Assembly (NCBI GenBank): GCA_902511005.1
Contig: CABXDN010000001.1
Span: 1-64,000 of the forward strand
Length of the DNA stretch: 64,000 nt
Reading direction: 5' to 3'
DNA from: an uncultured Candidatus Poseidoniales archaeon
GTDB taxonomy: Archaea; Thermoplasmatota; Poseidoniia; Poseidoniales; Thalassarchaeaceae
The translations under genes were made by a program, and so were the position numbers. Position 1 is the first letter of the stretch, and each line of letters opens with the position of its first letter. Of this stretch, positions 19,565 through 30,200 are shown piece by piece. Under the pieces are notes generated by a model. That model searched no databases, was not told the origin of the DNA, and worked only from the letters and a program-made list of their open reading frames with translations.

Positions 19565-20881
19565 TTATGAAAATATATATTCTTCAGCAATACGAGCAAC
19601 TATCTTTTCAGATCCAGGAGTTGTCATGACATAAACAGCCGCTTGTGAAACCTGTCTTTTTCTCAATGCTTCTGCTATTGGAGTATGGTCCCTAAACCAT
19701 CGTGTTTTTTTGTCATCTCCAATTATTCTAATATCGACTTGTGACATTCTTGGTTCAGATAACAATAATTTGACCGAGGGGACGTCTATTGCAACATATC
19801 CTTCTTCAATACCTGCGCGATTAGCTATCTCATTTTCAAAATCAATTCTTTTTTCTGAATTAGATGCTAAATCAACTAATCTTTCAATGATTTCATCAGA
19901 TAAATCTTGCCTTCTACGACTTGTAGCTACTTTTAATAATTGGCGATATTTCAATCGTCTAATCATATCTTTAGCATAATCTCCTGCATTGTATAGTGCT
20001 TCCCAAATTTCGGCATCAACTCTTCTCTGTAAGTCAACAGAATCGGGTAATTTGTCCATACTTCTTTCAACCGCTCTAGAAAGCATGATTTCAGTCACTC
20101 TGGTAACTCGATGGAAATAGACCGCACTGTACATCAGCCCTCGAGCCATCAACATACCTTCTAATGCAGGTAAACCTCCCTCTTCAACTGCTACATCTCC
20201 ACTGTGTCTCTCTAAACATTCTATAAGTCGGTGGTGATCAATTATACCATGTTTAACGCCTGTGAAATGAGAATCTCTTAGTAAGTAATCCATTTGATCA
20301 CAGTCTATTGGGCCATGTACTAGATGCGATAATGTATTATCTTGAGATACAAAATCTTGTTTTCCTTCCGTCCATTGCAGTAAGTTTCTTTCAGTACCCC
20401 CCGCACCAGGGCCACGGATTAGGCCTGCTACTTCTTTGGGAACAATGTCAAAAGATTCGAGGATTTCAGGTATGCTTCTGCGACCTCTAACTGAGTTTTC
20501 CTCGCCTTCTCTTAATACGTCATATTCTCCCAATATAATTCCTTCTGTAATTGACATATGATCGAGTCCCCCTCTTTCATGTAATATATGTTCAAGAGTA
20601 TGGGAATAAGGCCCGTGCCCTACATCATGGAGCATTCCTGCGACTTGAACCGTAGATTTTTCATGTGAATCTAAAGACATTGAATCGGACATTAAACCGC
20701 CTATATGAGATACCCCCAATGAATGCTCGAAACGAGTATGATGAGCTCCAGGGAATACAAGATGAGCTAAACCTAACTGTTTGATGTGACTGAGTTTATT
20801 CATTTCTGGAGTTTTGAGTAACTCTTCCCTGACCCCATCAATACGAAATTGACCATGTATTGCATCATTAATGACTTTCAC
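19565..20881 (-). CDS. HD-domain phosphohydrolase (dNTPase-like)
   Basis: HHTRFEHSLGVSHIGGLM, HDVGHGPYSHTLE; conserved part begins at GTG 20881 (VKVINDAIHGQF), ORF track starts at 20989. Confidence 0.85.
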   Translation of the reverse strand: MKVINDAIHGQFRIDGVREELLKTPEMNKLSHIKQLGLAHLVFPGAHHTRFEHSLGVSHIGGLMSDSMSLDSHEKSTVQVAGMLHDVGHGPYSHTLEHILHERGGLDHMSITEGIILGEYDVLREGEENSVRGRRSIPEILESFDIVPKEVAGLIRGPGAGGTERNLLQWTEGKQDFVSQDNTLSHLVHGPIDCDQMDYLLRDSHFTGVKHGIIDHHRLIECLERHSGDVAVEEGGLPALEGMLMARGLMYSAVYFHRVTRVTEIMLSRAVERSMDKLPDSVDLQRRVDAEIWEALYNAGDYAKDMIRRLKYRQLLKVATSRRRQDLSDEIIERLVDLASNSEKRIDFENEIANRAGIEEGYVAIDVPSVKLLLSEPRMSQVDIRIIGDDKKTRWFRDHTPIAEALRKRQVSQAAVYVMTTPGSEKIVARIAEEYIFS

Positions 20882-20977
20882 GGCCCTACCTCGTATACTT
20901 CGAATAGACAGAAGGTATTGAACCGCACTATTGATTGATTCTAAATTAAAATTAATAAAAAAAAATAAACGGGGGCT

Positions 20978-20999
20978 TTTGTATTTCATTTGTATTTCA
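20978..20999. repeat. Two tandem 11-bp repeats TTTGTATTTCA plus degenerate third
   Basis: tttgtatttca tttgtatttca tttgcattaac read directly. Confidence 0.6.
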
Positions 21000-21051
21000 T
21001 TTGCATTAACTTTATGTGCCTAACGCTCTCTGCTCAGTCTGAGGAACAGGT

Positions 21052-21423
21052 ATGTCAGGTCACAGCCCAATGGTTTCGCTTAGGATTCCAGAGGACCACT
21101 TGCTGGCTATAGATCAGAGAGTTGGATTCGATGGGATGAGGAATCGTTCTGACGTCATAAGAGATGCAGTACGTCGATTATTAGAACAACCTTTGATTGG
21201 GCATGGCGAAAAGATCCAAGTCAATTTAGGTCCAGAATTAACAATTTTAATGAGAGATTTTTGTAAAATTCACGCGGAAAGTCCAGAAACTATACTGAAA
21301 TTTGCTGCTCGAGACTATATTCGTCGGGAATCGATAGAGGGTATGTCTGTCACTAGACTTTTACAGAAGCGCATGGATGAACTTAGTGCGCGATTTGATG
21401 ATGATTCGAACGCTCAGAGGTGA
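21052..21423 (+). CDS. Ribbon-helix-helix (CopG/NikR-type) DNA-binding protein
   Basis: VSLRIPEDHLLAIDQRVGFDGMRNRSDVIRDAVRRLL. Confidence 0.75.
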   Translation: MSGHSPMVSLRIPEDHLLAIDQRVGFDGMRNRSDVIRDAVRRLLEQPLIGHGEKIQVNLGPELTILMRDFCKIHAESPETILKFAARDYIRRESIEGMSVTRLLQKRMDELSARFDDDSNAQR

Positions 21424-21427
21424 GAGA

Positions 21428-21637
21428 ATGAGCGAGGATGGGATGCACAAAAACGTGGGGGGGCGGCAAAAACGCCCCCTCACCCAAGTGCAATCTACAA
21501 AATCTAAGATTATAATTGGGTTCTCTGGGGTCCGCAGTAGAGCAAAACTAAGCAATGCAGTAGGATATGATGCAAGGGATGTACCACAAGAAAAACGTGG
21601 AAAATACCGCATTACAGATAGGGAAAAATTACTCTGA
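21428..21637 (+). CDS. Possible small basic protein, 69 aa
   Basis: ATG 4 nt after GAGGTGA (21417-21423) overlapping the upstream stop; MSEDGMHKNVGGRQKRPLTQ...REKLL. Confidence 0.45.
   Translation: MSEDGMHKNVGGRQKRPLTQVQSTKSKIIIGFSGVRSRAKLSNAVGYDARDVPQEKRGKYRITDREKLL
21455..21483 (+). other. GC-rich hairpin, 11-bp stem, 7-nt loop
   Basis: GTGGGGGGGCG-GCAAAAA-CGCCCCCTCAC, one G:U pair. Confidence 0.6.
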
Positions 21638-21654
21638 CACTCTAAACACACACC

Positions 21655-21677
21655 GCTCCGTATCATTCATACGGAGC
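21655..21677. other. Perfect 9-bp inverted repeat upstream of helicase gene
   Basis: GCTCCGTAT-CATTC-ATACGGAGC. Confidence 0.6.
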
Positions 21678-21726
21678 ACCCCTCAAGGCCAATCTTCTTG
21701 GTCGTTCTATTCTCAGGTTTAATTCC

Positions 21727-23754
21727 ATGACAGGGGGGGTGCATTCTGAGGTCGGCAAATTTATTGCTCACAAGAAATTAAGACCAGCACAAGAAGAGAT
21801 GGTGAGTGACGGAATAAATGCACTCGATCATCAAGGTTTCCTATTAGCTGCAGCACCCACTGGAATAGGAAAAACCGCAGCATCTCTAGCAGCAGCATTA
21901 GAAATTGCAAGAAGTAGTGTGAATCATCAGCACATATTATTCCTAACAGGAAGACAATCTCAACATAAGATTGTAATTGAGACTGTAAAAAGTATTAATT
22001 CTAGACTAGATAAAGAAACATCTAGTGTGAAAGTCGTCGATATTATTGGTAGAGAATCGATGTGTGAGAATGTAGATAGGATGACTTCAAAATGCTCATG
22101 TGAAGAAGGAATTGTAGAAGGCACTAGGCAGTCCAGAAGAGATGATATGAAAGAGTATATTCTAAGAAGTCCGAAACACGTCGATGAGATAATAAAATCC
22201 AGTAATAAAAAGAAGATTTGTCCTTGGGCCGCGGCTAGATCTGCCGTAAAGGAATGTGATATACTCGTTTGCGACTATAATCATGTATTCGTTGAAGACG
22301 TTAGAGAACGTTCTCTCCCTGCAATGAATGTAAACCTCGAAAATACTATTCTAATCATCGATGAAGCACATAATTTACCAGATAGAATCCGTAATGGCTT
22401 AGAAAGAAGAGCGACAGTGAAGGTATTCAGAGATGCAAGGTTAGAACTTGATGAGTTTTTAGGAACTAAAGAAAGGCTGATGAGGAAACTAGATCTTTCA
22501 GAAATTCAAAATAATTTTGAATTAAAGAACATACAGGATGCGCTTAGGCAAATGAAAAAACTAGAAAAACAGATGAATATTTGGTACAAGAAAAAGCAAG
22601 GAGAATTAGTATCTACAGGCAAAAATGACATGAAGATTTCAACAACTGAATTCATTGGTGAGATAGAAGCGATACTAAATGAGGATATTGAGGCTAAAAT
22701 AGACAATAAACACACAATATTGAAAAAAATAATGCAACAACTGTACAAAGTTGAAGTTGATCAAGATGAGGATGATGATGAGAAAGAGACGGCTAGTACT
22801 AGATTAGCAGATATGCTATCAATAATATTAGAATATGTGAATAATTCAGCATTAGTATTAGTTTTTGATTTACTCAATGAGGAGGGAAGAGTGAGAAGTT
22901 TCCTACTAGATCCGGGGGTAGTAGGAGGACCAATACTGAATGAGACTAATGGTGCCATACTAATGTCAGGGACATTATTCCCTCCAGAGATGTATGCAGA
23001 TCTACTGCGGATACCTAAGGGGAAGAAAATTATTATGAATGAATATGAATCATCATTTATGGGAGATAAGAGGCCAGTCTTAGTAGCTAAAGACGTCACT
23101 ACAAAATATACTGAAAGGACCATCCAAAATACTGAGAGAATAAGAAATCATATTTTATCAGTTGTTAATAATACCCCAGGGCATATCGCATTCTTCGCAC
23201 CAAGTTATGCAATGCTCCAAGATATACTTGGAGATGCCACTTGGCTACCTGGTTTTATTGAAATAAAAGAAGAAGAAAATAGAATGCCCAAAAGGAAAAT
23301 AACTAAGATATTAGATGAATTACAAGAATATAGGACAAATAAAAAACAAGTATTACTTGCTGGCGTCTTGAGTGGTAAATTTGCTGAAGGTGTAGATTAC
23401 CCGCATAATATTCTTGATGCTGTAATTTGTTTGGGATTACCTTTAGCACCTCCAAGTGCACGCCAAAATGCTCTGAAAGACTACTATGTTGAACGTTTTG
23501 GGAATAATAAAGCCTGGAGATATACTAGTACACAGCCAGCGATAAATAGTATAATGCAGGCTATAGGGAGACCTATTCGGAAATCAGAGGACAGAGCTAT
23601 AGTGATATTATTAGAAAAAAGAATAATGATGAGGCAGTTTCGAAATTGCTTACCTAAAAAAATTGATATCATTCAGTCTCCTGATAACAATAGAACAGGG
23701 AGACTAACTAAGAATTTCTTCAAAAGACATCCGGAACCTGCTATTGAGAGATAA
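21727..23754 (+). CDS. XPD/Rad3-family (DinG-like) DNA helicase
   Basis: APTGIGKTAA, IIDEAHNLPDRI, putative Fe-S cysteines CEN...KCSC...CPW, QAIGRPIR. Confidence 0.9.
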   Translation: MTGGVHSEVGKFIAHKKLRPAQEEMVSDGINALDHQGFLLAAAPTGIGKTAASLAAALEIARSSVNHQHILFLTGRQSQHKIVIETVKSINSRLDKETSSVKVVDIIGRESMCENVDRMTSKCSCEEGIVEGTRQSRRDDMKEYILRSPKHVDEIIKSSNKKKICPWAAARSAVKECDILVCDYNHVFVEDVRERSLPAMNVNLENTILIIDEAHNLPDRIRNGLERRATVKVFRDARLELDEFLGTKERLMRKLDLSEIQNNFELKNIQDALRQMKKLEKQMNIWYKKKQGELVSTGKNDMKISTTEFIGEIEAILNEDIEAKIDNKHTILKKIMQQLYKVEVDQDEDDDEKETASTRLADMLSIILEYVNNSALVLVFDLLNEEGRVRSFLLDPGVVGGPILNETNGAILMSGTLFPPEMYADLLRIPKGKKIIMNEYESSFMGDKRPVLVAKDVTTKYTERTIQNTERIRNHILSVVNNTPGHIAFFAPSYAMLQDILGDATWLPGFIEIKEEENRMPKRKITKILDELQEYRTNKKQVLLAGVLSGKFAEGVDYPHNILDAVICLGLPLAPPSARQNALKDYYVERFGNNKAWRYTSTQPAINSIMQAIGRPIRKSEDRAIVILLEKRIMMRQFRNCLPKKIDIIQSPDNNRTGRLTKNFFKRHPEPAIER

Positions 23755-23794
23755 GAAGCGTCGGGTTCATCTGAGGTAAGATGTTCGAAACAAC

Positions 23795-24271
23795 ATGAGC
23801 AATGTGTGGCGACGTCATGAGATACAACTCTCAGACAATAAAAAAATGCTAGGAGTTTCTTTAGATACTTCTGAAAATAGCCTTAATTCTAATGCACAAG
23901 ACATGCACAAGAAATTTTTACTAAATATAAATCACTTATCACAAGTACAGAAAAAGCATGAAAATATTATTTCGAGTATGGCTGTGAATATAGAAGAAAC
24001 AAAGATGAAAATTAGGGAGATCAATACCATTGACGAGGTTTTAACAGAATTTGGAGGGGAAAAAACTGATTTAGGGATAAATTTACCATTCCCGTCAGAG
24101 AATCCTAGTGACTTAATCCTTCAAACTACACATGAGAAAGATACACAAATCGTACAAATAATTTCTTCAGAGATTTTCGGCGGCCTTCTTAGGACATTTA
24201 AGCTACCACCTAGCAAAGAGATAGAACAAATAACTTGGAATAATGGCATAATAGAACTATCATTCATGTGA
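23795..24271 (+). CDS. Hypothetical protein
   Basis: 158-aa ORF between helicase and the convergent giant gene; no family recognised. Confidence 0.55.
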   Translation: MSNVWRRHEIQLSDNKKMLGVSLDTSENSLNSNAQDMHKKFLLNINHLSQVQKKHENIISSMAVNIEETKMKIREINTIDEVLTEFGGEKTDLGINLPFPSENPSDLILQTTHEKDTQIVQIISSEIFGGLLRTFKLPPSKEIEQITWNNGIIELSFM

Positions 24272-24275
24272 TTAA

Positions 24276-27200
24276 TTACTCTGAAGCAATATAATCATCT
24301 CTAACAGGAATATCTTGTAATTGATCTATCTCTTGCAATACTGCATTTAGAGCGATTTGAGCATTTTGACGATGTCCCTCACCTAATACGTGACTAGAAT
24401 AACGGGCTTCTTCGAATATTCTGTCTAAAGCGATTAATGATTGTTCACTAATTGGTAATGCGGAACGGATTGCTATTTCGAATTCTCTGACCGTTTCAAA
24501 GTCTCGACGCAAAAATCCTCTACGCATTAAAATTTGACAAAGACTATCATAGCAGTTGTATATCGCCTCTCTAAATTCATCTCCTGCTGCAAGAAGCTCA
24601 GCAGTGTAACTAAATATCCCTGCTAATTCATCTATTGCAGCACTTCTACGACGTTGATAATATAAGCCGCTACCTACTAAACCAACTATTATAATGACAA
24701 ATAATATCACAAAGAATAGAGATTGGAATATTGAGGATTTCGCTGTTTCTTCATATTCAATATCTATACCACCGTGCTGAGTAGTTAACCAAGTTCGGTT
24801 TGTTGGATCTATGAATAAAGAATCTGTACTAAAAGTGATACTTAATTCGCCCCAGAAGTCTTGGTCCCATAATGTAGGTAAACCTTCAATTGATTTGAAT
24901 TCATAAGTAAACAAACCATCTTGATCCGTCATTTCAGTGACTCTGAAGTGTGTTTGACCTGATGACGCGTTAATCAGAGAAGCAGTCATAGAGATATTTG
25001 CAACCGGTTCGAATGAATCAGTAGATGTGACATTTACGGTACCTCTAATTATTCTATCATCTTTACCAAGTTTAATCTTATCAGGGGTGAATTTGAAGTT
25101 AACTGGAACCATAATAGAAACTGACAGTTCTTCAGAACCCCCATTTAGGTATCTGGAAGAATCAGATTCAACTCTTATTTCTAAATCAATAGGCCCGGGG
25201 GGCATGGGGTAATGAGCATTAGATTGAATTCTAAAATGACCTGTTGCCTCATCCCATTGTAGATTTGCGTTTTCAGGGCCGTTAGAAAGCCAATGTAAAG
25301 TCAAAACCATATCTTCTAATACACTTCCACCACCACCTATTTCCAAAATTCTTCCTTCAATTTTGATAGGATGTTCAATATCACTTCGAATTATTGTATC
25401 AGATATCCAAAGAATCTCAATATCGATGTCGGATCTAGCGTAAACACTCATATTATAATCCACTGGAAGGTAATATGTTTCCCCTATGAATTCAACTAAT
25501 ATTTCATGCTCCCCTCTCTCAATCGAGTAACCTAATTCATGAGTAAATGAATAGAAACCGTTGTCCAGAGTTGTTGTCCGTCCAATTTCTTGATCATCGA
25601 GATAAATTACGACCTCACGATTATCAAGACCAGGTAAACCGTCTGAATCCGCATCATAAAGTCGGCCAGTGAAGTTCCATTGACCACCTCTTGTTACAAT
25701 ACTAGAATCTACTTGGAGTGATATTCCAGAATGATATGCTATAGTCAAGTTTACTTCGGAATTACCTTCGCGGTAATATCCTTGCTGAGGTGCCTTCACA
25801 GTTACTAAGTGAGTACCTACATCTAAAAATTCAGAAACAACCCAATTAAGAGTCCAATCGCCGGCTTCATCACTCGTAGTAATTCCTATCAATACCCCAT
25901 CGATAAAAATTTCAAGAGAATGATTAGCCAATACTCCATTCGGTAAGTTATCAGTCACTTTACCTCGTAGAATTAAATTATCACCTACCGCAGCAGCATC
26001 GGGTTGAGATATTGAAACCTCAGTAGGAGCGTATACAATAAACACAGATGACGAATTAGAAGAAAGAATAAATTCTTCACCTTCAAAAACAATCTTCACT
26101 ATCCTTGGACCAAGTGGCATATCAGAAGGAACTGGGATAAATAGACTGAAGTTGCCATTATCATCAACATTAAGTCCAGTTAATAGTTGATCATTCATAT
26201 AGACTGAAAGTGACCTACCAGGAAGTGTTCTTCCTGCACCATCGGTTAGCATACCTTCTATTGTTAACAACTGATTCCTATCTATTTCACCAGGAGGGGT
26301 TGTGAGAACTACTTGCGATGTTTGTGTGACATTAAAAATCGAATCTGACATAGAAGGAAGATAGTATTCAGGATTCAACGAATCTCCTTGTCCCATAGGA
26401 TCAACCCAAGTAAAACCACCAAAGAAATCCGCTTGAATAGAATGCGCACCATAATCAGTGTCTAAAGGAAGATTGTAAGTTATCGACCAGTTTCCGGTTG
26501 AAGAATTACTTTGAGTAGAATACATTGCGCCTACATCAATACCATCAATAGTCAAATGAATTACACCTCCTGTTTCAACCCCCTGATCGAGTAATGATTG
26601 CCCATGTTCGTCGAGTAAAGTACCATGGAAAGTCACTGTTTCACCCGCTATGGAAGAACCCGTAACTTCGGTTATTTCAAGAACAGTTGGTGCGAGAACT
26701 ATTACTCTTGTAATTGATTCGTCACCTACAAGACCAGTACTTCCTTCAATACCTGAGAATAATACTCTGATTTCCATAGGGCCTGCAATTCTTGTAGAAT
26801 CTACTATCAAAGAAGTATTTGCCAAGCCTAAGGAATCTGTGAAGATACTAGATACTACTAAGTCATCTACTATGACATCTAAGCCTACTGAAGCAACAGG
26901 CAATGCAGAATTGTCAATAAGAGATAATGAAATATTAATTTCTTGTCCACGAACTACCCTACTATCTGGGTCTAAATCTAGAGGACTGAGGATTGTCAGT
27001 AGTGAATAACCTCGACTATCAAAGAAACCATCTCCAGCACTAGAATCATAATAATTAACATTAGGAGTGAAGGTAGCAGTAATATTATGAGAACCTCTAG
27101 GGAATGTCAAGTCTAATCTAATATTCGCAGACCAAGAACCATCAATTTCGACTGAGCTACTAATTACTGTAAATGTATCATCAAGACCGTCGATTTGGAA

Positions 27201-30200
27201 AATTAAGCTAGGGGCTAATGTATTTCCTTGACGATCAATTATTGAACTTCCATTATTTGAGGTTAAAGTCCCAGTGACGTTGAATGATTCCCCCGCGGCA
27301 GGATTATCAGCGATATTATCGACTGTAATAAATGTTGGAGAACGGACAGTAATTGTAGATATTAGAGTCAAAGTATTGTACAGAGTACTTGAACCATTAA
27401 AATACATCAATACATCTATTTGCCCTAATGGATGATCATTAGGAATGAAGAATGTGAAATTCACTAACCCTTGAGTATTCGAATTTACTTCGTTCAACCA
27501 AGTATCATGGAATTCTGCAGAAACATCTAATCCATCTAACGGTAAATCATCATTACTCGATTCCACTAACCTCGCACCTAATGTTACATTAGTACCTCTA
27601 TCGACTACAACGTTGAGTAAAGGAGTCTTGTCTCGGAATGTTGTAACCCCCCTAACTAAGATAGTATCATTCCCAGTGCCTGTGAGATAGAATGGGCTAC
27701 TATCCTCTATTACACTCACTACGACAGTCTTTATTCCACTACTGACACCATCTCCCAAAGGATCTGTTGGAACAGTTATATTGAAACTACCATTACTTGA
27801 AGTAACAAAATTTGTGATAAGCGTTTCACTAGGATCATTCAAGAAAAATACCTCTACAGCCATTGGCCCATCGACTGTTCTATTCGAGTCCACGGCATCC
27901 ATTACTTGTCCTGAAACAGAAAATACAGATCCTGCTGCAACTTCTGCAGATAGAGGATTTAAATCAATCAAGCTAGATACTTGGACTGTCAAATTCGAGA
28001 TACTTTCATTTCCAAGCCAGCGACCAGCATTATCTGCAGTTAGGTTATCAGATATGTCATCAGGTGCTGAGACGAGTAGATTGTAATAACCAGGAGGGGT
28101 ATTAGCAGGGATTATCGGGTTATAACGGACAATTCCATCGGTGAAAGTTATGTTGGTTTCAAGAGTTTGCTCTAATGGACCGCCAGAATCAAAGATTAAA
28201 TCGGCAGAAATATCAGGAATAGGCGAACCATCTGCGATATCAGTTATCGTAGCGTTAAGTATCAAACTCTGACCGGCTACTACGATTAAAGAAGATGGAG
28301 AATTTTCAACAATCATTTCTGTTTGGATTCCTACAGAAATACTGTCTGCATCAGAAACTTTGTAATATTCGCCACCAATTGGAGGATTGATTGTGTAATC
28401 AAGGAATACGCGCAGCTCATAAACGCCAGAAGCAACATATTCTGGCATAAAGAATGAAATATTATATTCCCCAGTTGAGGTATCAATGAAATCTCCGCCG
28501 AGTCTAATCGGTAAATCAGGAGCAGGACTTCCATCAGGTAGGGGGGGCAAATCAGAAGGAACTAAGATTTGAACAGTCACAGAGGAATTATTACCAATTA
28601 CTGGAGTTTGGAGATTTCTGTCTTGAGCGAAACCAGTAACCCAGTTAGACACGCCTCTCGGTGTCCAATCACTACCTATATTCACAGTAGAACTAGATTG
28701 TGCTTGAATCCTAACTTCATCAACAACTGTAAATGGATTCAGCCATGTACTTCCTGAGAAATTCAAGACCCAAGAGTAATCACCTGCTGGAGCAGTTGCT
28801 TCGGGGACCCAAACTGGAGTTACTTTAGGTATATCTGGATTAGTGATATTCCAAACAGAAGTACCATTAAAGTCTAGAACATATGTCCCAATAAAATCTC
28901 CTAAGGAAGTATTTGTGTGGTCTGTAAGAATAATTTCTACTGATGCCTGGTTACCTCTAGATTGAGGTATCAAATCATAAGAGAGGCTGATATTGCTTCT
29001 TATCCCGTACTCAGTTAGGTAGGTTACTTGATCATTAGCAAAAAGGCCCTCTGCATCAAACTGGAATTTTACTTCTACAGGACCAGCAGGAATAGGGACA
29101 TCGCTTGCTGAAAATATCCAACTTATATTGAATTGACCGGGAGATGTAGTCCAATTAGAATCATTAAGATACCATGTCTTTATCGTCTGATAAGGGCCAT
29201 TAGTTGAACTTCTTCTAATCTGAAGGAAAAGAGTCCCATTTAATTCTTCAGGATTATTCCCAATGCTCAAAGCAGTCCCATTGATGAATATAGAAGAATC
29301 TATGTCCAAAAATGTATTGTTGGCATCGATACCCTCCAAAGTTAAAGTTATATTAGGAGCAGGGGTTATATTAAACATAAAACTTTCAGAATAGGGCCTG
29401 ATATGATAACTAGGATTAGTCGCATTATTTAGATCGGCTTCATGCCATCCAAGGAATGAAATCGATGCGTTAATCAAACCCAATGGCTCTGTATCAGAAA
29501 TAGGTATATTGAAGTCATAATATCCTCCTGTACCAACATTTGAAATCATACTTACGGGACCATCAAATACTGTAGTATAATTCAAGATTACTTGTATATC
29601 ATCAATTTCAGAGATATCTGAAAAAGGAGAATTTTCAAGATTTAAATATCCAGAAACACTCGAATTGACACCCACTCCAAGCATAGGTTGTTCTACGGGA
29701 GGAGGGGAACTGAATGAGGTGTTGACATCATCAGTAATGTTCAATCTCCAATCGAAAGAAATCCCTTGAGAACCAACATAAGCTTTCTCAAATATTTGTA
29801 ACACTAAAGCACCGAATCCTGGACTGATTGGCTCCGAAGGTTTTCCTAGTAATGAAAAACTACCATTTACATCTGTTGAACCATTTGCAACTAGATGCAT
29901 CGGTTTAGCAGCGGAACCGGGAACTAAATTAGTATCATTCCCAGCGACAAGATATAGACTTAAAGTGACATTTTCGGCTAAAGTAGCATTATCGACAAAT
30001 TGTAATGTACCATTAAGCCAAATGTCGCCGCTTGTTAGATCTCTATCAAATGTCGAAGGACCCCATTGTTCATCGGTTACTTCAACCAGTGCTTGTGGCG
30101 GGCACGCTTCAAATGGAACCCAACCTAATGAGACGTTACCTTGATTCTGATTGGTTTGCATTTGCACTTCTACCCAAGTAGTAAAATCACTCCCATAAAT

